Shown: positions 37,054 through 45,019 of the stretch, piece after piece | Position numbering within the stretch: position 1 is the stretch's first letter | Layout of the letters: every line of letters starts with the position of its first letter | NCBI RefSeq assembly: GCF_001856665.1 | Contig: NZ_CP017782.1 | Span: 186,001-250,000, forward strand | Direction of reading: 5' to 3' | Source of the DNA: Rhodobacter xanthinilyticus | Lineage (GTDB): Bacteria; Pseudomonadota; Alphaproteobacteria; Rhodobacterales; Rhodobacteraceae | Length of the DNA stretch: 64,000 bases | Position numbers and translations under genes: made by a program | The notes under the pieces: generated by a model | The model's database searches: none | What the model saw: the letters and a program-made list of their open reading frames with translations, nothing else | Told to the model about the DNA's origin: nothing

Positions 37054-37980
37054 CCCCTTCTCGAACTTCACGACCGGGATGCCGAGCTTCTTGGCCTTGT
37101 CGGCGAGGTTCTCCTGGATGCCGTTGCCCGGGAAGACGAGGACACCCACCGGCAGCACATCCAGCATCGCGTCGTTGCGCTTGAAGGGAGCGGCCTTGGC
37201 GTGCTTGGTCCAGTCAGGCTTGAAGGCAACCTGCGTGACGCCCCGGGTCTCGGCCCATTTGGCGGCGATGAGTTCGGCGCCCTTCAAGCTTCCCCCGTGC
37301 AGAAGCACCATGTCGGGATACTTGGTCCGGACCTGATCGAGCTTGCCCCAGATCAGGCGGTGATCGTTGAAGTCGGTCCCGCCGGTGAGGGCAACCTTGG
37401 GGCCCGCGGGCAGCATCACCTCGGTTTCCGACCGGCGCTTGGCGGCCAGGAAATCGCGGCTGTCGATCAGCGCGGCGGTCATGTGCTGGCGGTTCACCAT
37501 CGAGCCGGTGCGGGGACGCCAGGTCGATCCCGTGTGATGAGAGAACTCCGTGGCGGCGTGATCGCGCATCATGTCCATGCAGTTGCGCCGCTCGATGAGC
37601 GTCAGGCCTTCCGCCGTCAGGCGCTCGAGTTCGGTCGATTTCACCTCGGAGCCGTCCTGCTCACGCTGAAGGCGGCGCTGCGCCTGCTCGTTCTCGTCGA
37701 GCGACCGCTCGATCCGGGCGGTGGCGCGGTGGAAGAGGTTGACCTGGCCCCAGAGCACTTCTTCGAGGTCGGGTTCCATGCGGGTGTCCTCGAGAGTCGC
37801 GACGAGGGCGTCGAAGATGTCGGCGACGGCAACCGCAAGGCGCTGCGCATCGGGCATCGGGCGCGGATCGGGCTCGTCGAAGGGGCGGTAGCCATAGAGC
37901 TGCAGCTCTTCGAGCGCATGGGCGGTCTGGGAAACGGTGTGAGTGGGTTCATAAGCATCGTCGTGGGTGTGGAGCGTCAT
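37048..37980 (-). CDS. DUF2493 (SLOG/YspA-like) protein
   Basis: A 310-residue protein starting at MTLHTHDDAYEPTHTVSQTA. A helical N-terminal half is followed from about residue 195 by a DUF2493 domain (KVALTGGTDFNDHRLIWGKL, HGGSLKGAELIAAKWAE, LVFPGNGIQENLADKAKK). The domain is a Rossmann-like SLOG fold expected to bind a nucleotide or nucleotide-derived ligand. The gene belongs to a plasmid block with the Toprim and SNO genes in this family of replicons. Function unproven. Confidence 0.82.
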   Translation of the reverse strand: MTLHTHDDAYEPTHTVSQTAHALEELQLYGYRPFDEPDPRPMPDAQRLAVAVADIFDALVATLEDTRMEPDLEEVLWGQVNLFHRATARIERSLDENEQAQRRLQREQDGSEVKSTELERLTAEGLTLIERRNCMDMMRDHAATEFSHHTGSTWRPRTGSMVNRQHMTAALIDSRDFLAAKRRSETEVMLPAGPKVALTGGTDFNDHRLIWGKLDQVRTKYPDMVLLHGGSLKGAELIAAKWAETRGVTQVAFKPDWTKHAKAAPFKRNDAMLDVLPVGVLVFPGNGIQENLADKAKKLGIPVVKFEKGA

Positions 37981-38345
37981 CGGTCTCTTGCCTCCGGGCC
38001 TGTCTCGTCCGCGCGTCATCCCGCGCGGCCTTCATGGGCAGCGAAATGCCGTCACTGGCGACGCCCCTTCACCCCCGCCCTCGGGGGCCAGAACACCGTG
38101 GAGGAGGACGGGGGGCGGCTGATTTGTCTCGCGATGCAAAGGCGGCTTTGCCGCCGGCGGAAATCAGTCGCCCCCCGTCCTTGAAGGGGCGGCGCCTTTG
38201 ACGGCCGCCTGCCCATCTCTTGAAGGCCGTGCGGGTGACGGGTGGATAAGCAAAGCCTGGAAAGAGGCAGAGACGACGGTCCAGAACCGCGACAGGGATG
38301 CATGCCCCCTGCCCCACGCTCCCAGACCGCCCTGCGCGATGCAGC

Positions 38346-39182
38346 TCAGGGAAAAAGCCGCCGCCGATCCTCGGGCCCGATCTGATCCGCCAGATGCGCG
38401 CGCAGCGCCACCTTGCCGTGCGCCCGAAGATCATCGTTGAAATCCCCAAGACGCGGTTCGAGCACCTGGCAAGCGATCCCGGCCTCGATGGCTCTGGCGC
38501 TCAACCTCTCTGCCGCGCGCTGCCCGGCCGGATCGCGGTCGATGGCGATGTAGAGACGCTGCAGCCCCTCGGGCAAGAGAACGGCCCCGAGGTGACCTGC
38601 CGAAAGCGCCGCCCAGACAGGAAGGCCCGGCACCGCCTCGCGCAAGGACAGCATGGTCTCGATGCCCTCGCCGACGACGAGGATGTCCTCATACGGGGTG
38701 AGCCTGACGGCATTGCCGAGGAGGTGACCCTTGGCACGCCGCTGCGTTTTGACTGCCGCCTTGCCCTTGCCGTCCGGCGCAAGCCAGGTCCGATGCACCC
38801 CCTGCAAGCCCCCTGCCCCATCGGTGACCGCGGCGATCAGCGCCGGTCTGGGGATGCTCCGGGTCTGGCCTTCTTCCCGATGCCAGCACTTCGGGTGGAA
38901 GCGCAGGGCGCTCGTCAAGCCACCTTGGGTCAGGCCCCGGGAGCGGAGATAGGTGTCTGCAAGCGTGCGCGGCACTGGCACCGAGGCTGCGAAGAGACGC
39001 GCGGCCGCCGCTGGCGTGCCGCCGGGGGCCTTGGCTTTCCTCGGCGTTGGCACGTCCGGAGTTACCGGCTGCGGACGGCCAAGATGCACCCGCGCCTCGG
39101 CTAGAAGATCGGGAAAGCGGGAGATGCCGGTCCGCGCGCGGATGATGTCGAGAAGATCGCCGTGCTCGCCAGTCGCGCCATC
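38346..39182 (-). pseudogene. DUF7146/Toprim protein A, 3' part (gene split by RIT element)
   Basis: About 278 codons of a Toprim-type primase-like protein. They read from GATGEHGDLLDIIRARTGIS through ALRFHPKCWHREEG, VHRTWLAPDGKGKAA, VVGEGIETMLSLREAVPG and YIAIDRDPAGQRAAERLSA, where the Glu and DxD are the Toprim metal ligands, ending at RRRLFP. The 5' part is at 44814-45008. The pieces join in frame if 39183-44813 is removed: KFT then DGATGEHGD, matching the DAATAEHGD of the cargo paralogue. A longer frame continuing past 39182 is the antisense of the inserted element. Confidence 0.85.
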
Positions 39183-39210
39183 CGTATTATGTGGAATTCC
39201 ACATAATACG
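39183..39210. repeat. 28-bp perfect palindrome at RIT element junction
   Basis: Fourteen-base arms CGTATTATGTGGAA and TTCCACATAATACG with no spacer. It lies exactly between the disrupted Toprim gene A and the left inverted repeat, and there is only one copy. It is AT-rich against a GC-rich background and is not part of the reconstructed host gene. Confidence 0.9.
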
Positions 39211-40345
39211 GAACATGTTGCGGCGCGGGTTATGTTGCGGTGGCGTGAACTTGCGCGGTTTGGCGGGGGTTCTCGCGGGGCTGGGCAACATAACCTCAGC
39301 GCGCCGGGGGGATTTTCGTGATGGCGCGCGATGCAGCAGAGCTTTCGCGCCGGCTCGCGCGGGACGCCGAGGCCGTGTGTCGGCATTACCTCCCCAACGG
39401 GCGACGACAGGGTCAGTACTGGACCGTCGGCGATGCACGTAACACACCGGGGCGGTCGATGTTCGTCCGGCTGAAGGGGCCGGAGGCTGGCCCCGGTGCT
39501 GCCGGTCATTGGACCGATGCCGCCACGGCCGAGCACGGTGATCTGCTCGACGTGATCCGGGAGAGCTGTGGCCTGACCTCTTTCGGCGATGTCGCCGAGG
39601 AGGCGCGGCGCTTCCTGAGCCTGCCGCGGGTCGACCTTGTCCCGACCATCAATCCAGCACCTGCCCGTACAGCCATGGGATCGCCGGAAGCGGCACGGCG
39701 ACTGATCGCCATGGCGCAACCGATCCGGGGTACGCCGGTCGAGACCTATCTGGCCAGTCGCTGCATCATGCCGATCCATGGCGCGGGGGCGTTGCGATAT
39801 CATCCAAGCTGCTATTATCGGCCCGACGATGGCGGACCAGCAGAGCGGCGTCCGGCGATGATCGCATCCGTGACCGACCTGCAAGGCAGGATCACCGGCG
39901 CGCACCGTACCTGGCTCGCGCCGGACGGCTCGGCCAAGGCCGCGGTTCCCACACCCCGGCGGGCCATGGGCAACCTTCTTGGCCATGCCGTGCGCTTCGG
40001 GGCGGCAGAAGATGTTCTGGCCGTCGGCGAAGGGATCGAGACGATGCTGTCGCTGCGGGCGGCGCTGCCGGGCATGCCGATGGCCGCCGCGCTGTCGGCA
40101 AGCCATCTCGCCGCGCTCAGACTGTCACCGTCCGTGCGCCGCCTCTATATCGCCCGCGATGTCGACGCAGCGGGCACGAAGGCCGCCGCGACCCAAGCCG
40201 AACTTGCGACCAGTGCGGGCATCGAGGTGCTGACGCTCTCGCCTCGTCACGGCGACTTCAACGACGACCTGACAGCCCACGGCCTCGACGACCTGCGCGC
40301 GGCGATCCGGCCCCAGATCGCGCCCGAAGATGTCGACCGGTTCCT
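39211..40345 (+). repeat. Left 1135-bp inverted repeat of the RIT composite
   Basis: Matches the reverse complement of 43679-44813 everywhere I compared, and the encoded proteins are identical up to the boundary. Near its outer edge it holds GGTTATGTTGC (39228-39238) facing GCAACATAACC (39285-39295), a perfect 11-bp dyad that could be recombinase-binding arms or an operator for the Toprim gene. Confidence 0.88.
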
Positions 40346-40376
40346 GCTGAAGGGTGCAGCGAGGTCGTGTTCATGA
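39321..40376 (+). CDS. DUF7146/Toprim protein B, left copy
   Basis: A 351-residue Toprim-family protein starting at MARDAAELSRRLARDAEAV. The N-terminal region (VCRHYLPNGRRQGQYWTVGD) precedes a middle part with TYLASRCIMPIHGAGALRYH. The Toprim domain has AVGEGIETMLSLRAALPG and YIARDVDAAGTKAA. Such proteins resemble the primase-like domains used in plasmid or phage replication. The last residues (LKGAARSCS) come from the recombinase core side of the repeat boundary, so the tail differs from the right copy. ATG is chosen over a GTG one codon upstream. Confidence 0.85.
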   Translation: MARDAAELSRRLARDAEAVCRHYLPNGRRQGQYWTVGDARNTPGRSMFVRLKGPEAGPGAAGHWTDAATAEHGDLLDVIRESCGLTSFGDVAEEARRFLSLPRVDLVPTINPAPARTAMGSPEAARRLIAMAQPIRGTPVETYLASRCIMPIHGAGALRYHPSCYYRPDDGGPAERRPAMIASVTDLQGRITGAHRTWLAPDGSAKAAVPTPRRAMGNLLGHAVRFGAAEDVLAVGEGIETMLSLRAALPGMPMAAALSASHLAALRLSPSVRRLYIARDVDAAGTKAAATQAELATSAGIEVLTLSPRHGDFNDDLTAHGLDDLRAAIRPQIAPEDVDRFLLKGAARSCS

Positions 40377-40426
40377 GACCGTCCGAACCGAAAAACCCAC
40401 AAATCATGTCCTGACCTGCGAAATCC

Positions 40427-40451
40427 TGTGTCTCCACATTATGGAGACACA
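40427..40451. repeat. Inverted repeat upstream of the first RIT recombinase
   Basis: TGTGTCTCCA (40427-40436) and TGGAGACACA (40442-40451) are a perfect 10-bp dyad with spacer catta, ending three bases before ATG 40455. It could act as an operator, a translation-blocking hairpin or a recombinase core site. Confidence 0.65.
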
Positions 40452-40454
40452 CCC

Positions 40455-41699
40455 ATGTTCCAAGACATCTTCTTGCCGCCCGCCGCGGCGAAACATCGTG
40501 ACGCCCCGCTCGCGGCACAACGCGCAGACTACCTCGTCCACCTGAAGGGAACCGGCGCGAGCCGCGCCAACCTGCGCAAACAGGCCAACGCCCACCTCAA
40601 CCTCGTTCGCCTTCTGGACCTTCGCGACGGCGATCGGATCCACCCGCGGAACATCGAAGCCGCCGCGACACTCTGGTCGGAGCCGCGGGGCCGCAGAAGC
40701 GCTACGCCGGCCACGTCGAAGGCCCGCCAACGCTTCGTCAGCCACTGTATTGCACTGGTGCGGTATCTCGGCTGGCTCGAAGACGCCGAAGGCGAATTTA
40801 GTTGGCCTCCGCCCGAGCTTCAGGCCTACGAGCGCTGGTTGCGCGACGAACGTGGCCTGGCAAATGCCAGTATCGAAAGCTACGGGCGCGCCGCCGGTAC
40901 ATTCCTCCAACACCTCGACCAGATGGGGATCCGGCTCGACACTCTTGAGGTCACCGATATCGACAGCATCATCGGCGATGAACACCAACGCGGGTCGTGG
41001 AGCCGGAGAACGATCCACGACTTCGCGCAGCGCGTCCGGTCGTTTGTCGGCTTCGCAGAGAAGCGCGGGTGGTGTCGGCCCGGGCTGGCCGCGGGCACCG
41101 TCGCGCCCGGATACAGGGCCGATGAGTGCCTTCCGAAGGGCATCAAGCGTCAGGATGTCGAGCGTCTGTTGGCGTCTGAGGGTCAGCGGCCCGTCGACAG
41201 ACGCGATCGCGCGATCCTGATGCTCTTCGCCTCCTTCGGCCTGCGCGCGGGCGAAGTCGCGGGTCTCAGCCTCGATGACTTCGATTGGGAGAACGAGCTC
41301 CTGCGCGTGCATTGTCCAAAGCCGGGTCGCACGCATCTGTGGCCGCTGTCGCAGGAGGTCGGCGGTGCCATCCTCGACTACATCCGGAACGGGCGTCCCA
41401 CCGGCTTCGGGCGGAGCCTCTTCTTCACATCCTGTGCCCCGATCCGCCCCCTTGGGCGGAAGGCTCTGGGCAAGATCGTGCGCGACCGCCTGGCCGGGAT
41501 CGGCGTGGTCTCCGGTCGTCGAGGACCACATGCGCTCCGCCATGCCGCCGCCCAACACCTGCTGGACCAAGGCGTGGCGATGAAGGTCATCGGCGACTTC
41601 CTTGGGCACCGGGACCCGACCTCGACGGCGATCTACGCCAAGGTCGACCTCCGGACTCTGCGAGAGGTCGCGGCCCTCGATCTGGAGGGTCTCGTATGA
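40455..41699 (+). CDS. RIT tyrosine recombinase A
   Basis: A 414-residue tyrosine recombinase starting at MFQDIFLPPAAAKHRDAPLA. A SAM-like core-binding domain occupies roughly residues 100-200. The catalytic domain shows all expected residues: Arg in GLRAGEVAGL, Lys in CPKPGRTH, HALRH, LGHRD and the nucleophile Tyr in IYAKVD. It is the first of three recombinases and overlaps the second by ATGA. In RIT elements the three proteins are thought to act together, though the mechanism is not settled. Confidence 0.9.
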   Translation: MFQDIFLPPAAAKHRDAPLAAQRADYLVHLKGTGASRANLRKQANAHLNLVRLLDLRDGDRIHPRNIEAAATLWSEPRGRRSATPATSKARQRFVSHCIALVRYLGWLEDAEGEFSWPPPELQAYERWLRDERGLANASIESYGRAAGTFLQHLDQMGIRLDTLEVTDIDSIIGDEHQRGSWSRRTIHDFAQRVRSFVGFAEKRGWCRPGLAAGTVAPGYRADECLPKGIKRQDVERLLASEGQRPVDRRDRAILMLFASFGLRAGEVAGLSLDDFDWENELLRVHCPKPGRTHLWPLSQEVGGAILDYIRNGRPTGFGRSLFFTSCAPIRPLGRKALGKIVRDRLAGIGVVSGRRGPHALRHAAAQHLLDQGVAMKVIGDFLGHRDPTSTAIYAKVDLRTLREVAALDLEGLV

Positions 41700-42652
41700 A
41701 GCTGAGAGATGCGATCGAACACTACGTGGCATGGCGCCAGGCGCACGGCGTAAAGTTCTTGACGGCGCGGAACCTGCTTCGACAGTTCCTTCAGCACGCC
41801 GATGGCGACGCCGGATGCGACGCTGTCACATGCGCGCAGGTCCAAGCCTTCCTCGCCGGGACAGGCCCCGTTACCCGGCACCGCGAAAACAAACACTACG
41901 CGCTGGCCGGGTTCTGGCGCTACGCGATCAGCCGCGGCCATGCCCTCTCGTCGCCGCTTCCTGAAAGCGAGCGGCGCCCACCCTTGCAGGCACCGCCACA
42001 TATCTACAGCCGGGATCAGCTGCAGCGCCTCTTCGACCCGGATCACATCGACAATGCCTTGCAAGGCTCCCGGCAACTCGACCCCGCGACGTTCCGGACC
42101 CTGCTGCTGATGCTCTACGGGGCCGGGCTGCGGTTCGCCGAGGCGACCGCTCTCACCCTGTTTGATGTGGATACGGCGGAGGCGATCCTCACGATCCGCG
42201 ATACGAAGTTCCAAAAGAGCAGGTTGGTTCCCGTGGGTCCGCAGCTTGCAGGCATACTGGATGCCCACCTCTCGGTTCGGCCCGTCAAGGGGGTCGCGGA
42301 GAGTGCCACGTCGTTCCTGCTCGCCAACAGGGATGGCACGCGGCTCGCCAGCAGCACCGTTCAGGCCGCCTTCGATCGCCTGAGATGCGTTGCGGATGTG
42401 CATGGCAGGGCCGGAGGGCGGAAGAACCCGCGCCTACATGACCTCCGGCATACCTTCGCGGTTCACCGGCTGATCGCTTGGTATCGACAGGGAGCGGACG
42501 TACAGCGGTTGCTGCCCGCGCTCTCCACCTATCTCGGCCATTCCGACCTCGAAGGCACAAAGGTCTATCTGACGATGACGCCGGACCTCCTTGCGCAGGC
42601 CTCGCTGCTCTTCGCGCGCTATGCCGGAGGAGGGTCGGATGCCAGACCGTGA
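41696..42652 (+). CDS. RIT tyrosine recombinase B
   Basis: A 318-residue tyrosine recombinase starting at MKLRDAIEHYVAWRQAHGVK. Catalytic set: Arg in GAGLRFAEATAL, Lys in KFQKSRLV, HDLRHTF, LGHSD and Tyr in VYLTMT. The ATG lies within the recombinase A stop (ATGA). It overlaps recombinase C by 14 bases. Motifs are intact and the length is normal for the middle RIT gene. Confidence 0.9.
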   Translation: MKLRDAIEHYVAWRQAHGVKFLTARNLLRQFLQHADGDAGCDAVTCAQVQAFLAGTGPVTRHRENKHYALAGFWRYAISRGHALSSPLPESERRPPLQAPPHIYSRDQLQRLFDPDHIDNALQGSRQLDPATFRTLLLMLYGAGLRFAEATALTLFDVDTAEAILTIRDTKFQKSRLVPVGPQLAGILDAHLSVRPVKGVAESATSFLLANRDGTRLASSTVQAAFDRLRCVADVHGRAGGRKNPRLHDLRHTFAVHRLIAWYRQGADVQRLLPALSTYLGHSDLEGTKVYLTMTPDLLAQASLLFARYAGGGSDARP

Positions 42653-43634
42653 TCTCATTGGGCCATGGCTCCGGCGCTTCCTAACTGAGTATATCGTCAG
42701 CGAGCGCAATCTGGCCCGGAACACTCGCGCGAGCTATCGCGACACGTTCAAGCTGCTCCTGCCCTTCGCGAGCCGAAAGGTCCGGAAGCCCATCGAACGC
42801 CTGGCCATGCAGGACCTCACCTCGGCACTTGTATTGAAATTCCTTGCCCATCTCGAGCAGGAGCGCGGATGTTCCGTCAGGACGCGCAATCAGCGGCTCG
42901 CCGCCATCCGGGCCTTCGCCCGCTTTGTGGGAAGCCGCGATCCCGCACAGGTCGAATGGTGCAGCCACATCCGCGCGATCGCCTCGAAGAAGGCGATGTT
43001 GCCGCCGGTCGGCTGGCTGTCGCGGGAGGAGATGGAAGCGATGCTCGCGGTTCCGGACCGCAAGAACCGTCGAGGGCAGAGCGAATACGCGCTGCTTCTC
43101 TTCCTCTACAATACCGGGGCTCGCGTCTCCGAAGTCACGCAGCTGAAGGTTCGGGACCTGACCCTTGACCGCGACAGAGGTGGGCACGATCTAGCCACAC
43201 TGCACGGCAAGGGCGGCAAGATACGCCAATGCCCGCTCTGGTCGGAAACGGAGCGAGTCCTGGCGGAACAGATCATCGGCCGCGCGCCCGAGGCCCCGGT
43301 GTTCCTCAGCAGGCTCGGCCATGCCTACACACGGTTCGGCGTGTATCGGCTGGTCGAACGTTGCGCTGCCGATGTGCCTCGACTGGCGGGTCGGGCGGTG
43401 ACACCACACGTGATCCGGCACACGACGGCCTGCCATCTCGTGCTCGCCGGCGTCGACATCAACACCATCCGCGCTTGGCTCGGCCACGTGTCGATCAGCA
43501 CCACGAACATCTATGCCGAGATCGACCTCACGCTGAAGGCAAATGCCGTGGCGCTTTGCGAGGTTGGCTCTCCGGGACCGAAAAGGCGGTGGAAGGAGGA
43601 CAAGGACCTCATGGCCTTCCTGAATGGCCTGTAA
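42639..43634 (+). CDS. RIT tyrosine recombinase C
   Basis: A 331-residue tyrosine recombinase starting at MPDRDLIGPWLRRFLTEYIV; upstream in-frame codons lie inside recombinase B and are rejected. Catalytic set: Arg in NTGARVSEVTQL, Lys in GKGGKIRQ, HVIRHTT, LGHVS and Tyr in IYAEID. It has the closest look to XerC/D-type integrases of the three. The gene ends about 45 bases before the right inverted repeat. Confidence 0.9.
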   Translation: MPDRDLIGPWLRRFLTEYIVSERNLARNTRASYRDTFKLLLPFASRKVRKPIERLAMQDLTSALVLKFLAHLEQERGCSVRTRNQRLAAIRAFARFVGSRDPAQVEWCSHIRAIASKKAMLPPVGWLSREEMEAMLAVPDRKNRRGQSEYALLLFLYNTGARVSEVTQLKVRDLTLDRDRGGHDLATLHGKGGKIRQCPLWSETERVLAEQIIGRAPEAPVFLSRLGHAYTRFGVYRLVERCAADVPRLAGRAVTPHVIRHTTACHLVLAGVDINTIRAWLGHVSISTTNIYAEIDLTLKANAVALCEVGSPGPKRRWKEDKDLMAFLNGL

Positions 43635-43650
43635 CACCGTTGTGGTCGTC

Positions 43651-44703
43651 TCACCCGGTCGTGGACGATCCTCTGCCGAGGAACCGGTCGACATCTTCGG
43701 GCGCGATCTGGGGCCGGATCGCCGCGCGCAGGTCGTCGAGGCCGTGGGCTGTCAGGTCGTCGTTGAAGTCGCCGTGACGAGGCGAGAGCGTCAGCACCTC
43801 GATGCCCGCACTGGTCGCAAGTTCGGCTTGGGTCGCGGCGGCCTTCGTGCCCGCTGCGTCGACATCGCGGGCGATATAGAGGCGGCGCACGGACGGTGAC
43901 AGTCTGAGCGCGGCGAGATGGCTTGCCGACAGCGCGGCGGCCATCGGCATGCCCGGCAGCGCCGCCCGCAGCGACAGCATCGTCTCGATCCCTTCGCCGA
44001 CGGCCAGAACATCTTCTGCCGCCCCGAAGCGCACGGCATGGCCAAGAAGGTTGCCCATGGCCCGCCGGGGTGTGGGAACCGCGGCCTTGGCCGAGCCGTC
44101 CGGCGCGAGCCAGGTACGGTGCGCGCCGGTGATCCTGCCTTGCAGGTCGGTCACGGATGCGATCATCGCCGGACGCCGCTCTGCTGGTCCGCCATCGTCG
44201 GGCCGATAATAGCAGCTTGGATGATATCGCAACGCCCCCGCGCCATGGATCGGCATGATGCAGCGACTGGCCAGATAGGTCTCGACCGGCGTACCCCGGA
44301 TCGGTTGCGCCATGGCGATCAGTCGCCGTGCCGCTTCCGGCGATCCCATGGCTGTACGGGCAGGTGCTGGATTGATGGTCGGGACAAGGTCGACCCGCGG
44401 CAGGCTCAGGAAGCGCCGCGCCTCCTCGGCGACATCGCCGAAAGAGGTCAGGCCACAGCTCTCCCGGATCACGTCGAGCAGATCACCGTGCTCGGCCGTG
44501 GCGGCATCGGTCCAATGACCGGCAGCACCGGGGCCAGCCTCCGGCCCCTTCAGCCGGACGAACATCGACCGCCCCGGTGTGTTACGTGCATCGCCGACGG
44601 TCCAGTACTGACCCTGTCGTCGCCCGTTGGGGAGGTAATGCCGACACACGGCCTCGGCGTCCCGCGCGAGCCGGCGCGAAAGCTCTGCTGCATCGCGCGC
44701 CAT
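43651..44703 (-). CDS. DUF7146/Toprim protein B, right copy
   Basis: A 350-residue protein identical to the left copy (39321) up to the repeat boundary, after which the tail reads LGRGSSTTG. The Toprim motifs VGEGIETML and RDVDAAG are intact. It converges on the recombinase genes. It lies wholly in the right repeat apart from the last codons. Confidence 0.85.
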   Translation of the reverse strand: MARDAAELSRRLARDAEAVCRHYLPNGRRQGQYWTVGDARNTPGRSMFVRLKGPEAGPGAAGHWTDAATAEHGDLLDVIRESCGLTSFGDVAEEARRFLSLPRVDLVPTINPAPARTAMGSPEAARRLIAMAQPIRGTPVETYLASRCIMPIHGAGALRYHPSCYYRPDDGGPAERRPAMIASVTDLQGRITGAHRTWLAPDGSAKAAVPTPRRAMGNLLGHAVRFGAAEDVLAVGEGIETMLSLRAALPGMPMAAALSASHLAALRLSPSVRRLYIARDVDAAGTKAAATQAELATSAGIEVLTLSPRHGDFNDDLTAHGLDDLRAAIRPQIAPEDVDRFLGRGSSTTG

Positions 44704-44813
44704 CACGAAAATCCCCCCGGCGCGCTGAGGTTATGTTGCCCAGCCCCGCGAGAACCCCCGCCAAACCGCGCAAGTTCACGCCACCGCAACATAACCCGCG
44801 CCGCAACATGTTC
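43679..44813 (-). repeat. Right 1135-bp inverted repeat of the RIT composite
   Basis: Reverse complement of 39211-40345, with the same outer end (GAACATGTTGCGG read inward) and same 11-bp dyad. The repeats appear identical, which implies recent duplication or ongoing gene conversion. Confidence 0.88.
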
Positions 44814-45008
44814 GGTGAACTTACCTGCGGCACCCGGCCCGGAGGTAGGGCCGGTCAAGCGCACGAAGAGCGATCGTCCGGGGTTGTTTTGCAGATCGCC
44901 CACGATCCAGTAGGACCCTTCCCGCCGACCGGCGGGAAGATAATGGCGACAGACGCTTTCCGCATTCCGCGCGAGTTCGCGTAGAAGGTCTTCGGTTTCC
45001 AATGACAT
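44814..45008 (-). pseudogene. DUF7146/Toprim protein A, 5' part
   Basis: The first 65 codons from MSLETEDLLRELARNAESVC to GPGAAGKFT, with the YLPAGRREGSYWIVGD motif typical of these proteins. ATG 45008 is 11 bases after the SNO helicase stop, so it was the next gene of that operon. The frame then enters the inserted element and ends after about 30 foreign codons. Confidence 0.85.
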
Positions 45009-45019
45009 AGGCACACTCG

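Larger units (their letters stand above)
39211..44813. mobile_element. Composite recombinase-in-trio (RIT) element with long inverted repeats
   Basis: A 5603-bp insertion. Two 1135-bp inverted repeats (39211-40345 and 43679-44813) each hold a complete DUF7146 Toprim gene with its upstream region. The 3333-bp core holds three overlapping tyrosine recombinase genes in one direction, the published RIT arrangement. The outer ends are GAACATGTTGCGG on both sides. The insertion splits a paralogous DUF7146 gene without duplicating its bases. The boundaries are read from where the two repeats stop matching. Confidence 0.85.

Noticed and set aside
38346..40106. A 586-codon minus-strand frame as one gene
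   Set aside because: Its first half is the antisense of the cargo Toprim gene. The real coding part begins after the palindrome at 39182 and is the 3' half of the split gene.
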